In this document: positions 41,820 through 50,097 of the stretch, piece after piece
How the letters are laid out: the number at the start of each line of letters is the position of its first letter
Position numbering within the stretch: the stretch's first letter is position 1
DNA from: Tetzosporium hominis
Lineage (GTDB): Bacteria > Bacillota > Bacilli > Bacillales_A > Planococcaceae
DNA: 64,000 nucleotides
Assembly: GCF_002265435.1 (NCBI RefSeq)
Contig: NZ_NOKQ01000217.1
Coordinates: 10-64,009 of the forward strand
Direction: 5' to 3'
The notes under the pieces: model-generated
The model's database searches: none
Told to the model about the DNA's origin: nothing
The model's input: only the letters and a program-made list of their open reading frames with translations
Made by a program: the position numbers and the translations under genes

Positions 41820-41859
41820 AAACTCGTGGCGGGTATAGCGGTAAAAAGGAGTGGTATCT

Positions 41860-42648
41860 GTGGCAGGATTTTTATTTGATCTAGACGGTACGATTTATCG
41901 CGGAAACGAAATGATTGAAGGTGCACTTGATACATACAATTGGTTGATAGAGAAGGGGCATTCTGTAGTTTTCGTCACAAATAAACCGATTCAAAGTCAA
42001 GAAGAGTACCATGCGAAATTAACAAAAATGGGATTTCGTTTAGAAGTTAACCAAGTAGTTAACTCTTGCTACGCGACAGCCATCTATTTGCAGCGTTCAG
42101 GTAACGAAGGGGATCGTCACTATGTCATTGGGGAGCAGCCGCTAAAAGACGAACTGAGCCAAGCAGGACTTGTCATGACAGAAGACTGGCGAGAAGCACA
42201 GACCGTAGTGCTGAGTTGGGACCGGCAGTTCACCTATGATAAACTGAATAGACTATACCAAGCATGGAACAACGGGGCGCGCATAGTGGCGACGAATCCA
42301 GACGTCACGTGTCCAATTGATGGGGGAGAAGTGCCAGACTGTGGAACGCTCATTGCAGCTATAGAAGCAGCGACGAAAGAGCCTATCACAGAAATTGGTG
42401 GGAAGCCATCGAAGCTGATGGCTGACCTTGTATTGTCAGAACTCCTCAAGCTTCCTGCTGATCAGTGCTATATGATAGGAGATAGATTAGAGACCGACAT
42501 CTTGATGGGGAACCGAGCAGGTATACCGACCGTCCTAGTCATGACTGGTGTGACGACGCCAGAGATGGCAGCGCAGTCAGATATAAAACCTTGGATCACG
42601 TTACCAAGTGTCAAAGAACTTCCCGCATTCCTCACAAACGAAAGGTGA
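41860..42648 (+). CDS. HAD-superfamily IIA hydrolase (NagD-like)
   Basis: A protein of 262 residues with motif I FDLDGTIYRG (nucleophile Asp), motif II VFVTNKP, the HAD-IIA capping domain, and motif III/IV in GDRLETDILMGNRAG. The family contains 4-nitrophenylphosphatases and nucleotide phosphatases. The GTG at 41860 has AAGGAG at the right distance, unlike the GTG at 41851. The next gene follows at 7 bases. Confidence 0.9.
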   Translation: MAGFLFDLDGTIYRGNEMIEGALDTYNWLIEKGHSVVFVTNKPIQSQEEYHAKLTKMGFRLEVNQVVNSCYATAIYLQRSGNEGDRHYVIGEQPLKDELSQAGLVMTEDWREAQTVVLSWDRQFTYDKLNRLYQAWNNGARIVATNPDVTCPIDGGEVPDCGTLIAAIEAATKEPITEIGGKPSKLMADLVLSELLKLPADQCYMIGDRLETDILMGNRAGIPTVLVMTGVTTPEMAAQSDIKPWITLPSVKELPAFLTNER

Positions 42649-42655
42649 GAACACC

Positions 42656-43057
42656 ATGAAACCTGAACAAATCGTATTGTACGACGGGGTCTGTAATTTC
42701 TGTGATTCCAGTGTGCAATTTATTTGGAAACGAGATTCGAGGGGAATCATTCACTTCGCTTCCCTTCAAAGCGAGCAAGCCCAAACCATTTTGAGACAGC
42801 AACAGATTCCAGCCGATACCGATAGTTTTATTTTTATTGATAACGGCAAAGCCTATGTAGAATCGGATGCGGCTTTCCGAGTGGCCCGCTACTTAGACAA
42901 GCCTTGGAAGTATCTCGGTGTGGGACGCGTGGTCCCTCGATTTTTGAGAGATGCGGGATACCGACTGATTGCTCGCAACCGCTACAAGTGGTTCGGTAAG
43001 AAAGAAGCTTGTTCGATTCCCCCAGTAGCAGTACGTGCTCGATTCTTAGACGCCTAA
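42656..43057 (+). CDS. DCC-family thiol-disulfide oxidoreductase-like protein (DUF393)
   Basis: A protein of 133 residues beginning VLYDGVCNFCDSSVQFIWKR: the DxxCxxC motif that names the DCC family. It is followed by IHFASLQSE and FIFIDNGKAYVESDAAFRV. The fold is thioredoxin-like. The redox partner is unknown. The ATG at 42656 follows AAAGGTGAG. It lies in a run of short, closely spaced genes. Confidence 0.87.
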   Translation: MKPEQIVLYDGVCNFCDSSVQFIWKRDSRGIIHFASLQSEQAQTILRQQQIPADTDSFIFIDNGKAYVESDAAFRVARYLDKPWKYLGVGRVVPRFLRDAGYRLIARNRYKWFGKKEACSIPPVAVRARFLDA

Positions 43058-43074
43058 ACGAGAGGATGGATGAC

Positions 43075-43476
43075 ATGAAAGACTTATCAAAAAAGAGAAC
43101 AAAAGCGGTATTGATTGATACCGCAGTCGCAACGGCGGTTTCTTTAACAGTAGAAGCTGCGCTAAAAGGTGTGACGAAAAAGAACCGTTCAGCAGAAGCT
43201 GTTTATGCTACGTTGTTGCCAACAGTCGTGATGTGGGGACTTGAAGCACTCCAATTTAAAAACAACGGTCAGACCCTTGGGTATAAACTGATGGGACTGA
43301 AACTTGAGACGCAGGATGGACGTGTGCCAACGTGCGAACAAGCCCTGAAACGCGCTGTGTATCGTGATACGCTCAGTACGTTTGATTACTTAAAAGACCG
43401 ACGTGGTTTCGAGGGAGAAGACGGTGCGGAGTTTCCACATGATCGCAAATACGATTTAGTAGTTCGAGAAGTTTAA
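43075..43476 (+). CDS. RDD-like membrane protein
   Basis: A protein of 133 residues. It opens with KKRTKAVLIDTAVATAVSL, has the GQTLGYKLMGLKLETQDG signature of RDD proteins, and ends in a basic soluble tail. RDD proteins are small membrane proteins, some of which move ions or osmolytes. The ATG at 43075 follows GAGAGG by 9 bases. Confidence 0.78.
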   Translation: MKDLSKKRTKAVLIDTAVATAVSLTVEAALKGVTKKNRSAEAVYATLLPTVVMWGLEALQFKNNGQTLGYKLMGLKLETQDGRVPTCEQALKRAVYRDTLSTFDYLKDRRGFEGEDGAEFPHDRKYDLVVREV

Positions 43477-43490
43477 TTGTACACTCAAGC

Positions 43491-43527
43491 AAAACTGTCA
43501 GAGGAAATTCCTCCGGCAGTTTTTTTG
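43491..43527. terminator. Terminator
   Basis: AAAACTGTCAGAGG and CCTCCGGCAGTTTT pair with two mismatches, followed by TTT. Confidence 0.75.
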
Positions 43528-43582
43528 ATTTTTGTATTTTGCAGTGTTTTTCGAGATAATGGCAGAAAGGGGAGTGGACGGA

Positions 43583-44155
43583 ATGACAGAGAAAGAGAAG
43601 ATGTTGGCAGGTGAGATTTACTTAGCCAACGATCCTCAGCTCGTGGCAGAGCGAATGCGTGCCCGCGAGCTTGTACATAGTTACAATCAGACACTTCCAC
43701 AACAAACAGAAAGGCGAATGGAACTACTGGCAGCCTTGTTTGGAGAAACAGCAGAACCACCAGTCATCGAGCCTTCAATCCGTGTAGATTATGGCTATAA
43801 CATTCATACGGGGACGGCGTTCTTTGCCAACTTTGATTGTGTGTTCCTTGATGTTTGTGAGATTCGTTTTGGAGACCGTTGTATGCTCGGTCCTGGTGTT
43901 CATATCTATACGGCCACCCATCCGCTCGATCCTATTGAACGTTCTTCGGGTAGAGAGTTTGCCAAGCCCGTTGTCATTGGAGACGATGTTTGGATTGGTG
44001 GAGGAGCTATGATCATGCCAGGAGTGACGATTGGAAGCCGTGTAGTGATTGCTTCAGGTTCGGTTGTCACAAAGGATATCCCAGATGACATGGTCGTCGG
44101 TGGGAACCCCGCTCGAACAATTCGAAAATGGAATGGAGAGTCCGTTCATGAATAA
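43583..44155 (+). CDS. maa: Maltose O-acetyltransferase
   Basis: A protein of 190 residues with the Mac domain at the start ([22 protein letters not shown]) and a left-handed beta helix of hexapeptide repeats from about 60. It carries the catalytic His in YTATHPLDP and the closing [20 protein letters not shown] and [11 protein letters not shown]. It transfers acetyl groups from acetyl-CoA to sugars. The ATG at 43583 follows AAAGGGGAG. The last 8 bases overlap the next gene. Confidence 0.92.
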   Translation: MTEKEKMLAGEIYLANDPQLVAERMRARELVHSYNQTLPQQTERRMELLAALFGETAEPPVIEPSIRVDYGYNIHTGTAFFANFDCVFLDVCEIRFGDRCMLGPGVHIYTATHPLDPIERSSGREFAKPVVIGDDVWIGGGAMIMPGVTIGSRVVIASGSVVTKDIPDDMVVGGNPARTIRKWNGESVHE

Positions 44156-44348
44156 ATCATCCGACCGCCGCTTAATGCTGATGTTTTTTCATTATCTCGT
44201 AAGTATTGCGGCATTGATTTTTATTTTTATTTACAAAGAACGCTTGCAGGAAGTTGGAACGCTTTGGATTTATATACTGGTGACTTTGCTGTTGCTCGCT
44301 CTTGCAATCTTTGAAACGTATAGGTACCGAAAGGGGAAATCCTCATGA
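44148..44348 (+). CDS. Small two-helix membrane protein
   Basis: A protein of 66 residues with helices near 9-28 and 37-55. The start lies inside maa with GGAGAG upstream, and its end overlaps the next gene (ATGA). No family was recognised. Confidence 0.6.
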   Translation: MNKSSDRRLMLMFFHYLVSIAALIFIFIYKERLQEVGTLWIYILVTLLLLALAIFETYRYRKGKSS

Positions 44349-44704
44349 AACGTTGGAAGTGGCTCGCGTTTGTTGTGTTACTAGTAGTTAATGCCATCGT
44401 CATCTTCTATGCATATCAAAACAGTCAGTACCAATCCGCGGAAGCGCACGCAGGCTTCCCTATCGCAAAAGAAGCAGAGCGCATTGAACAGTCAGAGGGT
44501 CTGACCATTTACGAATGGGACAAAGCCAAACGAAATGGAGATGTCCCTCTAAGTTACCGTTTGATCATCTGGCAACGCGGATGGGAAAAGACAGCGGAAC
44601 AAGGTCCTACGACTTTTTATAAAAAGGGTGATTATCAAATCATGCTGACTGCGCTGGAGAACGAGATCAGTTTGCATGACGTTCCTGGAGGCGAAGGGGA
44701 ATGA
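44345..44704 (+). CDS. Membrane-anchored extracellular protein, unknown
   Basis: A protein of 119 residues with one N-terminal helix (about 4-22). A small soluble domain follows with EAERIEQSEGLTIYEWDKAK and SYRLIIWQRGW. The start overlaps the stop of the gene before it. No family was recognised. Confidence 0.6.
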   Translation: MKRWKWLAFVVLLVVNAIVIFYAYQNSQYQSAEAHAGFPIAKEAERIEQSEGLTIYEWDKAKRNGDVPLSYRLIIWQRGWEKTAEQGPTTFYKKGDYQIMLTALENEISLHDVPGGEGE

Positions 44705-44737
44705 TCATCCGCCAACTAACAGAAGGAGGGAATTGAC

Positions 44738-45469
44738 ATGGAACTAGCTGTAGTAACAGGTGCTTCAAAAGGTCTTGGAGAAGGATTAGTAGAAAGCTTT
44801 CTTGAAAAAGGCATTCCCGTAATTGGGATTGCACGAAGTGAGACTGCCAAGCGTGAAGGTCTCACGTCTCTGTTATACGATTTGTCAAAGTCAGGAGTGC
44901 CATTGACCGCTGCCGAGCATGTATGGCAAGAGGTCGTGAAGAGTGGAGCGACTAAAGTGACCCTAATTCACAATGCGTCCGTGATTGATCCAATCGAGCG
45001 TATCGGAAAACTAGATCCGGACCGCGTCGAGACGGCATTTCGCGTCAATGTCATGGCACCGATGCTGATGACAAATGTATGGCTTACGAAAGCGAAATCA
45101 TGGGATGGTCAGTTGACCATTGTAAATGTTACGTCTGGAGCAGGGTCTCGCCCGATTTCAGGCTGGAGCGTATACAACAGCACGAAAGCTGCCATCAATA
45201 TGCACACACAGGTGGCAGGCTTAGAGCTCGATCAGGAAAACAGTAAACACCGCGTTATTGCTTATAATCCGGGTGTTATGGATACGGGGATGCAAGAAAC
45301 GATCCGCAGTTCTTCAGAAGAGGCGTTTGCCGACGTAGGGCGTTTTCAGGAATTAAAAGAAAAAGGAGATCTCCGCTCACCGCGGACAGTCGCCGATGCA
45401 CTGGTTGAACTTTTAGATGCGCCACCTATCGAAAATGGCCGAATCTATAGTGTGAGCGAACTCTTGTAA
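44738..45469 (+). CDS. Short-chain dehydrogenase, benzil reductase-like (YueD-like)
   Basis: A protein of 243 residues with the SDR fold: TGASKGLGEGL (about 7-17), the NAS motif in LIHNASVID, and the Ser-Tyr-Lys set in NVTSGAGSRPISGWSVYNSTKAAIN (YNSTK). The match to the (S)-benzoin-forming benzil reductase YueD rests on general pattern. AGGAGGG precedes the ATG. Confidence 0.88.
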   Translation: MELAVVTGASKGLGEGLVESFLEKGIPVIGIARSETAKREGLTSLLYDLSKSGVPLTAAEHVWQEVVKSGATKVTLIHNASVIDPIERIGKLDPDRVETAFRVNVMAPMLMTNVWLTKAKSWDGQLTIVNVTSGAGSRPISGWSVYNSTKAAINMHTQVAGLELDQENSKHRVIAYNPGVMDTGMQETIRSSSEEAFADVGRFQELKEKGDLRSPRTVADALVELLDAPPIENGRIYSVSELL

Positions 45470-45538
45470 AAGTCGTCTGTTCTCGAAATTTGTTGTAGAA
45501 TGAAAGTCTATTCCATCAATTGAGGAGAACACGACACC

Positions 45539-46042
45539 ATGCGAATTTTTACGAAAGGTGCGTTGTGGCTCACATTTCTAGCTTACTGTGCGCTCGTCGT
45601 ACAATTCGTCGTGCTGAAAGAAATGGACGCCCAGAGCGCCGTCAACAACATCTTTGAACGCCAACGTCCGAGTGAATGGACGACGAATAACTTTACGCTT
45701 TTTGAAACTATTGGCTTGTACTGGAACGATTCTCGAATTCCTTGGACCGTGCGCATCTCCAATCTAGGAGGAAACGTGTTAGGTTTCGTCCCCTTTGGAT
45801 TGCTGTTTCCTTTATTGTTTCGCTGGAAGCCTTATCTGATTGTCACGGTAGTTTTCGGATTCCTGTTTAGTCTGGCACTCGAACTGCTTCAATGGTTCAT
45901 GGCAGTAGGTAGCTTTGATGTGGATGACTTGCTACTCAATACTGTTGGCGTGTTTGTCGGGTACTTGGCGTTCCGCTTGCTGCATCTAATCCTGCCGATT
46001 CGAAACTATCTAAATCCACAAAAAACAAACCGCTCTTCGTGA
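45539..46042 (+). CDS. VanZ-family membrane protein
   Basis: A protein of 167 residues with four membrane segments and the VanZ motifs TLFETIGLYW, RISNLGGNVLGFVPFGLLFPLLF and VGSFDVDDLLLNTVGVFVGY. It is a paralogue of the protein at 36046: both share SNLGGN/RNLGGN, PFG and SFDVDD. TGAGGAG precedes the ATG. Confidence 0.87.
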   Translation: MRIFTKGALWLTFLAYCALVVQFVVLKEMDAQSAVNNIFERQRPSEWTTNNFTLFETIGLYWNDSRIPWTVRISNLGGNVLGFVPFGLLFPLLFRWKPYLIVTVVFGFLFSLALELLQWFMAVGSFDVDDLLLNTVGVFVGYLAFRLLHLILPIRNYLNPQKTNRSS

Positions 46043-46107
46043 TAAGACGTTCTATTTGTGATGGATAGAAGGTGTATGATAGGTTAAAGAACAAAGGTGG
46101 GAACAAC

Positions 46108-46311
46108 ATGAGATGTACAAAGAGCCTTCTTTACGGGGCAGCTATTTTTACAGGCCTCCTCGTGATGCTAGGCAGTCTCTGGGTTGCGATGAAAGCGAGT
46201 CTTCCTGTACTCGACCATCCCTTGATGGCTATTGTTATTGTAGTGATCTGCTATATGGCAATGGAAAAATCGGTGACCTATCTGGCAAAAAAGAGAAGCT
46301 GGAGCTGTTGA
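46108..46311 (+). CDS. Small two-helix membrane protein
   Basis: A protein of 67 residues with helices near 7-28 and 39-56. The ATG at 46108 follows AAAGGTGGG. No family was recognised. Confidence 0.55.
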   Translation: MRCTKSLLYGAAIFTGLLVMLGSLWVAMKASLPVLDHPLMAIVIVVICYMAMEKSVTYLAKKRSWSC

Positions 46312-46348
46312 TGTTGCTGTGAGATCGAACGAAAAGGAGAGATTTCAC

Positions 46349-46996
46349 ATGAAAGTATTCGTAGTAGGAGCAAATGGACAAGTCGGACAAGAATTGGTCA
46401 ACACGCTACACAAAGACGAAGCACATGAAGTCACAGCCATGGTTCGTAAAGACGAGCAGCAAAAAGAGTTTGAACAAAAAGGGGTTCACTCAGTACTTGC
46501 TGACCTGGAAGGCTCCGTCGACGATTTAGCGAAAGCAATGAACGGCTATGATGCGGTCATCTTCGCAGCGGGTTCTGGTGGCAGCACAGGTGCTGACATG
46601 ACATTACTCATTGATTTAGATGGTGCAGTCAAAACTGTGGAAGCTGCTGAGCAGGCTGGCGTCAAACGCTATGTCATGCTGAGTGCCTTCGGTGCAGGAG
46701 ACCGCTCCACATGGAGTGACGAAATCAAACCGTATTATGTCGCCAAATATTACGCGGATCATCACGTAGAAGAATCCTCTCTAGATTGGACAATCCTGCG
46801 TCCAGGTGCTTTGACGAACGATGCGCCAACAGGCCGCTATGCAGCAGGCAAAGATGCAAAGCCGGGTGACATCACTCGAGACGATGTCGCTCATGCTCTA
46901 GCGCACGTTGTAGGAGACTCTTCAACTTATGGAAAGTCCATTGAACTCGTCAATGGAGACCATGAATTTGGGGACGCTCTGAAAAGTGGATTGTAA
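46349..46996 (+). CDS. NAD(P)-binding SDR-like protein (YhfK-like)
   Basis: A protein of 215 residues with the atypical SDR motif VFVVGANGQVGQEL (about 3-16), then VIFAAGSGG, VMLSAFGAGD and WTILRPGALTND. It is similar in layout to B. subtilis YhfK and YwnB. The substrate is unknown. The ATG at 46349 follows AAAAGGAGAG. A strong terminator follows. Confidence 0.85.
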   Translation: MKVFVVGANGQVGQELVNTLHKDEAHEVTAMVRKDEQQKEFEQKGVHSVLADLEGSVDDLAKAMNGYDAVIFAAGSGGSTGADMTLLIDLDGAVKTVEAAEQAGVKRYVMLSAFGAGDRSTWSDEIKPYYVAKYYADHHVEESSLDWTILRPGALTNDAPTGRYAAGKDAKPGDITRDDVAHALAHVVGDSSTYGKSIELVNGDHEFGDALKSGL

Positions 46997-47008
46997 GAAT
47001 CTTTAAAT

Positions 47009-47045
47009 GCCGTAGCTGACAGGACTGTCAGCTACGGCTTTTTTC
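47009..47045 (+). terminator. Strong terminator
   Basis: GCCGTAGCTGACA and TGTCAGCTACGGC form a perfect 13-bp stem with a 4-base loop, followed by TTTTTTC. Confidence 0.93.
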
Positions 47046-47082
47046 TAGCCAGTGCTATACTGAAGAAAAAGGAGGCGCCGCC

Positions 47083-47589
47083 ATGCACAGTACCTACCAA
47101 TGGATTGCGAAAGAGCTGAAACAGCAACGTGTACGGACGGTTGTCGATTTCGGAGCGGGAGAGGGAATGCTCACTCAGGAGCTCTTGAAAAATGCCCAAA
47201 TTGAAACGCTTTGGGCTGTTGACTCTTCAGTAGACACTCTCGCGCGACTCCAGCGCTATGCCAAACCAGCAGCTCTCCACTTCGCTTGGGGTTCTTATTT
47301 CTATTACGACGACCAGTGGAAGGCAAAAGACTCCATCATCTTACATGATCTTTTCGAACGCGTGGAATCCCAGCGTCTTGAAGCGGTCCTTCACTTATTT
47401 TTACACGATTACTTCCCGAAACATCTCGTCCTCATACATTCAAAAAATCTGCACAATGTAGAGGAAGACAACTCGTTTCAAGAGTGGTGTCACACGATGA
47501 ACTCGCATCAGATCTATACACTTCGATTTCAACAGACAGAGGACGCGACGGTCGTCATCTTCACTAGAAAGGAGTGGACACGACCATGA
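47083..47589 (+). CDS. Class I methyltransferase resembling the Hen1 catalytic domain
   Basis: A protein of 168 residues with a Rossmann-type SAM site VVDFGAGEGML (20-30) and the acidic end of strand 2 in WAVDSS (45-49). The middle runs GSYFYYDD (70-77), IILHDLFERVESQRLEAVL (85-103) and PKHLVLIHSKNLHNVEE. The order and spacing recall Hen1 RNA 2'-O-methyltransferases (GSLxYxD, EVIEHL, PxxVVxTTPNxEYN), but the metal ligands are mostly changed: EVIEH reads HDLFER here. It starts at an ATG behind AAAAGGAGG. Its stop overlaps the phosphatase gene (ATGA). It could also be a generic methyltransferase. The Hen1 link is inference. Confidence 0.7.
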   Translation: MHSTYQWIAKELKQQRVRTVVDFGAGEGMLTQELLKNAQIETLWAVDSSVDTLARLQRYAKPAALHFAWGSYFYYDDQWKAKDSIILHDLFERVESQRLEAVLHLFLHDYFPKHLVLIHSKNLHNVEEDNSFQEWCHTMNSHQIYTLRFQQTEDATVVIFTRKEWTRP

Positions 47590-48941
47590 AGGAACCCAAA
47601 TGGATTGAACTAGGGAACGGTCTCGATATTATAGGAGATATTCACGGTTGTATGGACGAATGGCTCTTACTTCTTGAGAAGCTCGGTTACAAGCAAAGTG
47701 CAGATGGCTTGTACCGACATCCTGAAGGGCGGAAAATCCTGTCGCTCGGAGATATCATGAGCCGTGGCCCTCGGTCACTCGACAGCCTCTTGTTTTTTGA
47801 AGCCCATATCCAAGCAGAGCTCGCTTATATGATTGATTCGAATCATGGCTGGAAGATAGCGCGCTGGTTGGACGGCCGCAAAGTCACTTTGGCGCACGGC
47901 GATGAACTGGTTGAGGAAGAATTTCTGGATTATGAAAAACAACACGGCTCTCTTGCCACAAACCGCTTGAAAGAACGAATCAAAAACATGTTACTAGATG
48001 CACCGTCTCATTACGTGATTCAAGATAAAGGGTCTTCTGTAGCAGTAGCGGTCCATGCGGGCATTCGGGATGACTATATCGGAAAACAATCTCCGAAAAT
48101 TGCCGATTACTGCCGGTACGGGCCAGTGGTGGGAGTGCAGAGAAACGGAAAGCCGAAACGTGGTGACTGGACCATTCACCACCACTCACCTGAATTAATT
48201 ATTTGGGGACACGATCCCAGACCGGTTGCCTTAGAAGTGCAACGTACCATCAATATTGACCAAGGAGCCGTCTTTGGAGGCGATTTGACAGCCCTTCGTC
48301 TTCCTTCTAAAGAAATCGTTCAAGTCGAATCCCAAGACTATGCGCAAGCAGCAATCAATCCTCTAGAAGAATGGTTTGAAAAGCGACGGAAAGCACCGGC
48401 ATTCAAGAAATGGCTAAACGGATTTACAGTCCAGACAGAGACTGGGAGAGAGATCCAGGTAGAATCGACTGGTCTTTTGGAAGCCTTAGATCATTTTTCA
48501 AATCAAGCGTTGCCTCTGGAACAGTTGGTATTCTTGCCAACAGATGAGAAGCATGTCAGTATTCTCGCTTTTAAAGATCAACAAGCAGCTCATAAATGGA
48601 CAGGCTTATCAGATCTTCTCGTAGTGGCGGATTCTCGAGGCTGTGCAGCGTTATCAGAAGATGGACGAGAGTTCCCTCATAAGCGTCTCTACGAGCAACT
48701 CGAACAGAGTCAAGATTTCACGAAGCTTGAAAGTGAGTGGCTGCTGTATGAAGGCGTGATGGCAGGCGACAACATTCAGTTGAAGAACTTGCTTGCTTCA
48801 GAACATGGGTTGGAACTTCACCTGAAAAGTGAAGAATCTATACAACAGGAACTTGCTGTTGAGGGCATCAAGCGGCTCATTCGATTAGAGTCTGTGGAGC
48901 GTATTCATGAATGTGTACTCGCCGCTTACTTATTAAAATGA
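47586..48941 (+). CDS. PrpE/Pnkp-like metallophosphatase with novel C-terminal domain
   Basis: A protein of 451 residues. The first 245 form a calcineurin-like phosphatase: GDIHGC (D18, H20), GDIMSRGP (D56, R60), SNH (N86, H87), VHAGIRDD (H157), WGHDP (H209), NIDQGAVFGGDLTALRLP. This pattern is shared by PrpE and by the phosphatase module of bacterial Pnkp RNA-repair enzymes. PrpE ends here, but this protein has about 200 more residues that I cannot assign; no ligase KxDG motif is seen. The ATG overlaps the methyltransferase stop, so the two proteins are made together. It may act on RNA ends or dinucleotides. Confidence 0.75.
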   Translation: MKEPKWIELGNGLDIIGDIHGCMDEWLLLLEKLGYKQSADGLYRHPEGRKILSLGDIMSRGPRSLDSLLFFEAHIQAELAYMIDSNHGWKIARWLDGRKVTLAHGDELVEEEFLDYEKQHGSLATNRLKERIKNMLLDAPSHYVIQDKGSSVAVAVHAGIRDDYIGKQSPKIADYCRYGPVVGVQRNGKPKRGDWTIHHHSPELIIWGHDPRPVALEVQRTINIDQGAVFGGDLTALRLPSKEIVQVESQDYAQAAINPLEEWFEKRRKAPAFKKWLNGFTVQTETGREIQVESTGLLEALDHFSNQALPLEQLVFLPTDEKHVSILAFKDQQAAHKWTGLSDLLVVADSRGCAALSEDGREFPHKRLYEQLEQSQDFTKLESEWLLYEGVMAGDNIQLKNLLASEHGLELHLKSEESIQQELAVEGIKRLIRLESVERIHECVLAAYLLK

Positions 48942-49037
48942 AACTGTAACGAAATCAACTCTTAAACGTACTGAAATAGTACAGCAACATTTCTTCTATA
49001 TACTAAAGGTAATAAAAGGAATGTAAGGAGGGGAAGG

Positions 49038-49232
49038 ATGTACAGTTTGATTACCGATGTATGGAGTGTTCTCAAAGGCTTTATGGCACTCACCGTCTAT
49101 ATCACAATCGGATGTTTAGGGATTGTCGGAATTGTTTATATGCTGGCACATCACTTCACACCCACTTCTACCGTCACGACGTTTGATGATCAGATTCGCT
49201 TTGTTTGGGAAACCATTCGGTACCGACTATAA
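49038..49232 (+). CDS. Small membrane protein
   Basis: A protein of 64 residues with one long hydrophobic helix (about 15-38, ALTVYITIGCLGIVGIVYML). The ATG follows AAGGAGGGG. No family was recognised. A terminator shared with the convergent gene follows. Confidence 0.6.
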   Translation: MYSLITDVWSVLKGFMALTVYITIGCLGIVGIVYMLAHHFTPTSTVTTFDDQIRFVWETIRYRL

Positions 49233-49271
49233 AAGCAGCTTCTCCGAAGAAATCGGAAAAGCTGCTTTTTT
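49232..49271. terminator. Bidirectional terminator
   Basis: AAAGCAGCTTCTCCGA and TCGGAAAAGCTGCTTT pair with a small internal mismatch, followed by TTT. Confidence 0.85.
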
Positions 49272-49274
49272 AGG

Positions 49275-50006
49275 TTACTTCATCTCGTATCCTTGTTTCT
49301 TCAAAAATTCCGTAATTTCTGCACGACGAGGAGCTTTCAAGAAATCCGCCATCTGTTTTGTCCACGTCGTCGACTTCTGATTGGAACTCCGACGCTTGTA
49401 ATACGCTGCAATCGTCTCGTCATAAGCAGGAAGCAATGCTTGATACTTTTCCGCATCGTAATGATTTTCATGAAGAATTGCTTCAACTGGAAGGCGAGGC
49501 TTTACTTCATTGTGTTCATTTGGAACACCTACTGTTAGACCGTATACGGGAAATACACCTTTAGGAAGCCCCACGAGTTCACTAATTGCTTTCATGTTAC
49601 TTCGGATTCCCCCGATATAGCAGATGCCGTACCCCTGAGATTCTGCAGCAAGCGCGAGATTCTGTGCAAGCAAGCCCACATCAGTTACAGCTACAAGTAA
49701 TTGCTCGGCGTAATCGTAGACGATTGGTTCGCCGTGCATCTCGCTGGCATGTTGAAGTCTTCGATAATCCGCACACATCAAAAATACGGCGCCCGCTGTC
49801 TCCATTTGCTGTGGGTTGCTAGAAAGCTCCCCAATTTTAGACCGCTTTTCTTTATCTGTCACCCAGACAATACTATAGGCTTGGACGAAATGGGAAGTGG
49901 CGGCCATTTGAGCAGCCTCTACTAATTCAATAACTTGCTCACGACTAAGTGGCTGGTCTTTATAGTCTCGCACGGAAGCATGGGCTTTCATCAGTTCTAA
50001 TACCAT
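49275..50006 (-). CDS. NfsA-family flavin nitroreductase
   Basis: A protein of 243 residues. It starts with LMKAHASVRDYKDQPLSREQ, the Ser-Val-Arg flavin-binding motif. It has the QAYSIVWVTD strand, the DVGLLAQNLALAAESQGYGICYIGGIR block and VYGLTVGVPNE, all as in NfsA/Frp oxidoreductases. It uses NADPH and FMN to reduce nitro compounds or quinones. The start is an ATG behind AGAAAGGA. It is a single gene. Confidence 0.9.
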   Translation of the reverse strand: MVLELMKAHASVRDYKDQPLSREQVIELVEAAQMAATSHFVQAYSIVWVTDKEKRSKIGELSSNPQQMETAGAVFLMCADYRRLQHASEMHGEPIVYDYAEQLLVAVTDVGLLAQNLALAAESQGYGICYIGGIRSNMKAISELVGLPKGVFPVYGLTVGVPNEHNEVKPRLPVEAILHENHYDAEKYQALLPAYDETIAAYYKRRSSNQKSTTWTKQMADFLKAPRRAEITEFLKKQGYEMK

Positions 50007-50055
50007 TAAAACGCATCCTTTCTCTATGTAAGTAAATTTATCTTAGCATTCCTAC

Positions 50056-50090
50056 AAAAAAACATGCACTCGAACGAATCGAGTACATGT
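50056..50090 (-). terminator. Terminator of the atoE gene
   Basis: On the minus strand a stem of ACATGTACTCG and CGAGTGCATGT with one wobble pair is followed by a run of T (AAAAAAA on the plus strand). Confidence 0.75.
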
Positions 50091-50097
50091 CTAGGAA

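Noticed and set aside
47586-48941. Complete Pnkp (kinase-phosphatase-ligase)
   Set aside because: Only the phosphatase signature is present. There is no N-terminal P-loop kinase and no KxDG ligase motif, so the protein cannot be called Pnkp.
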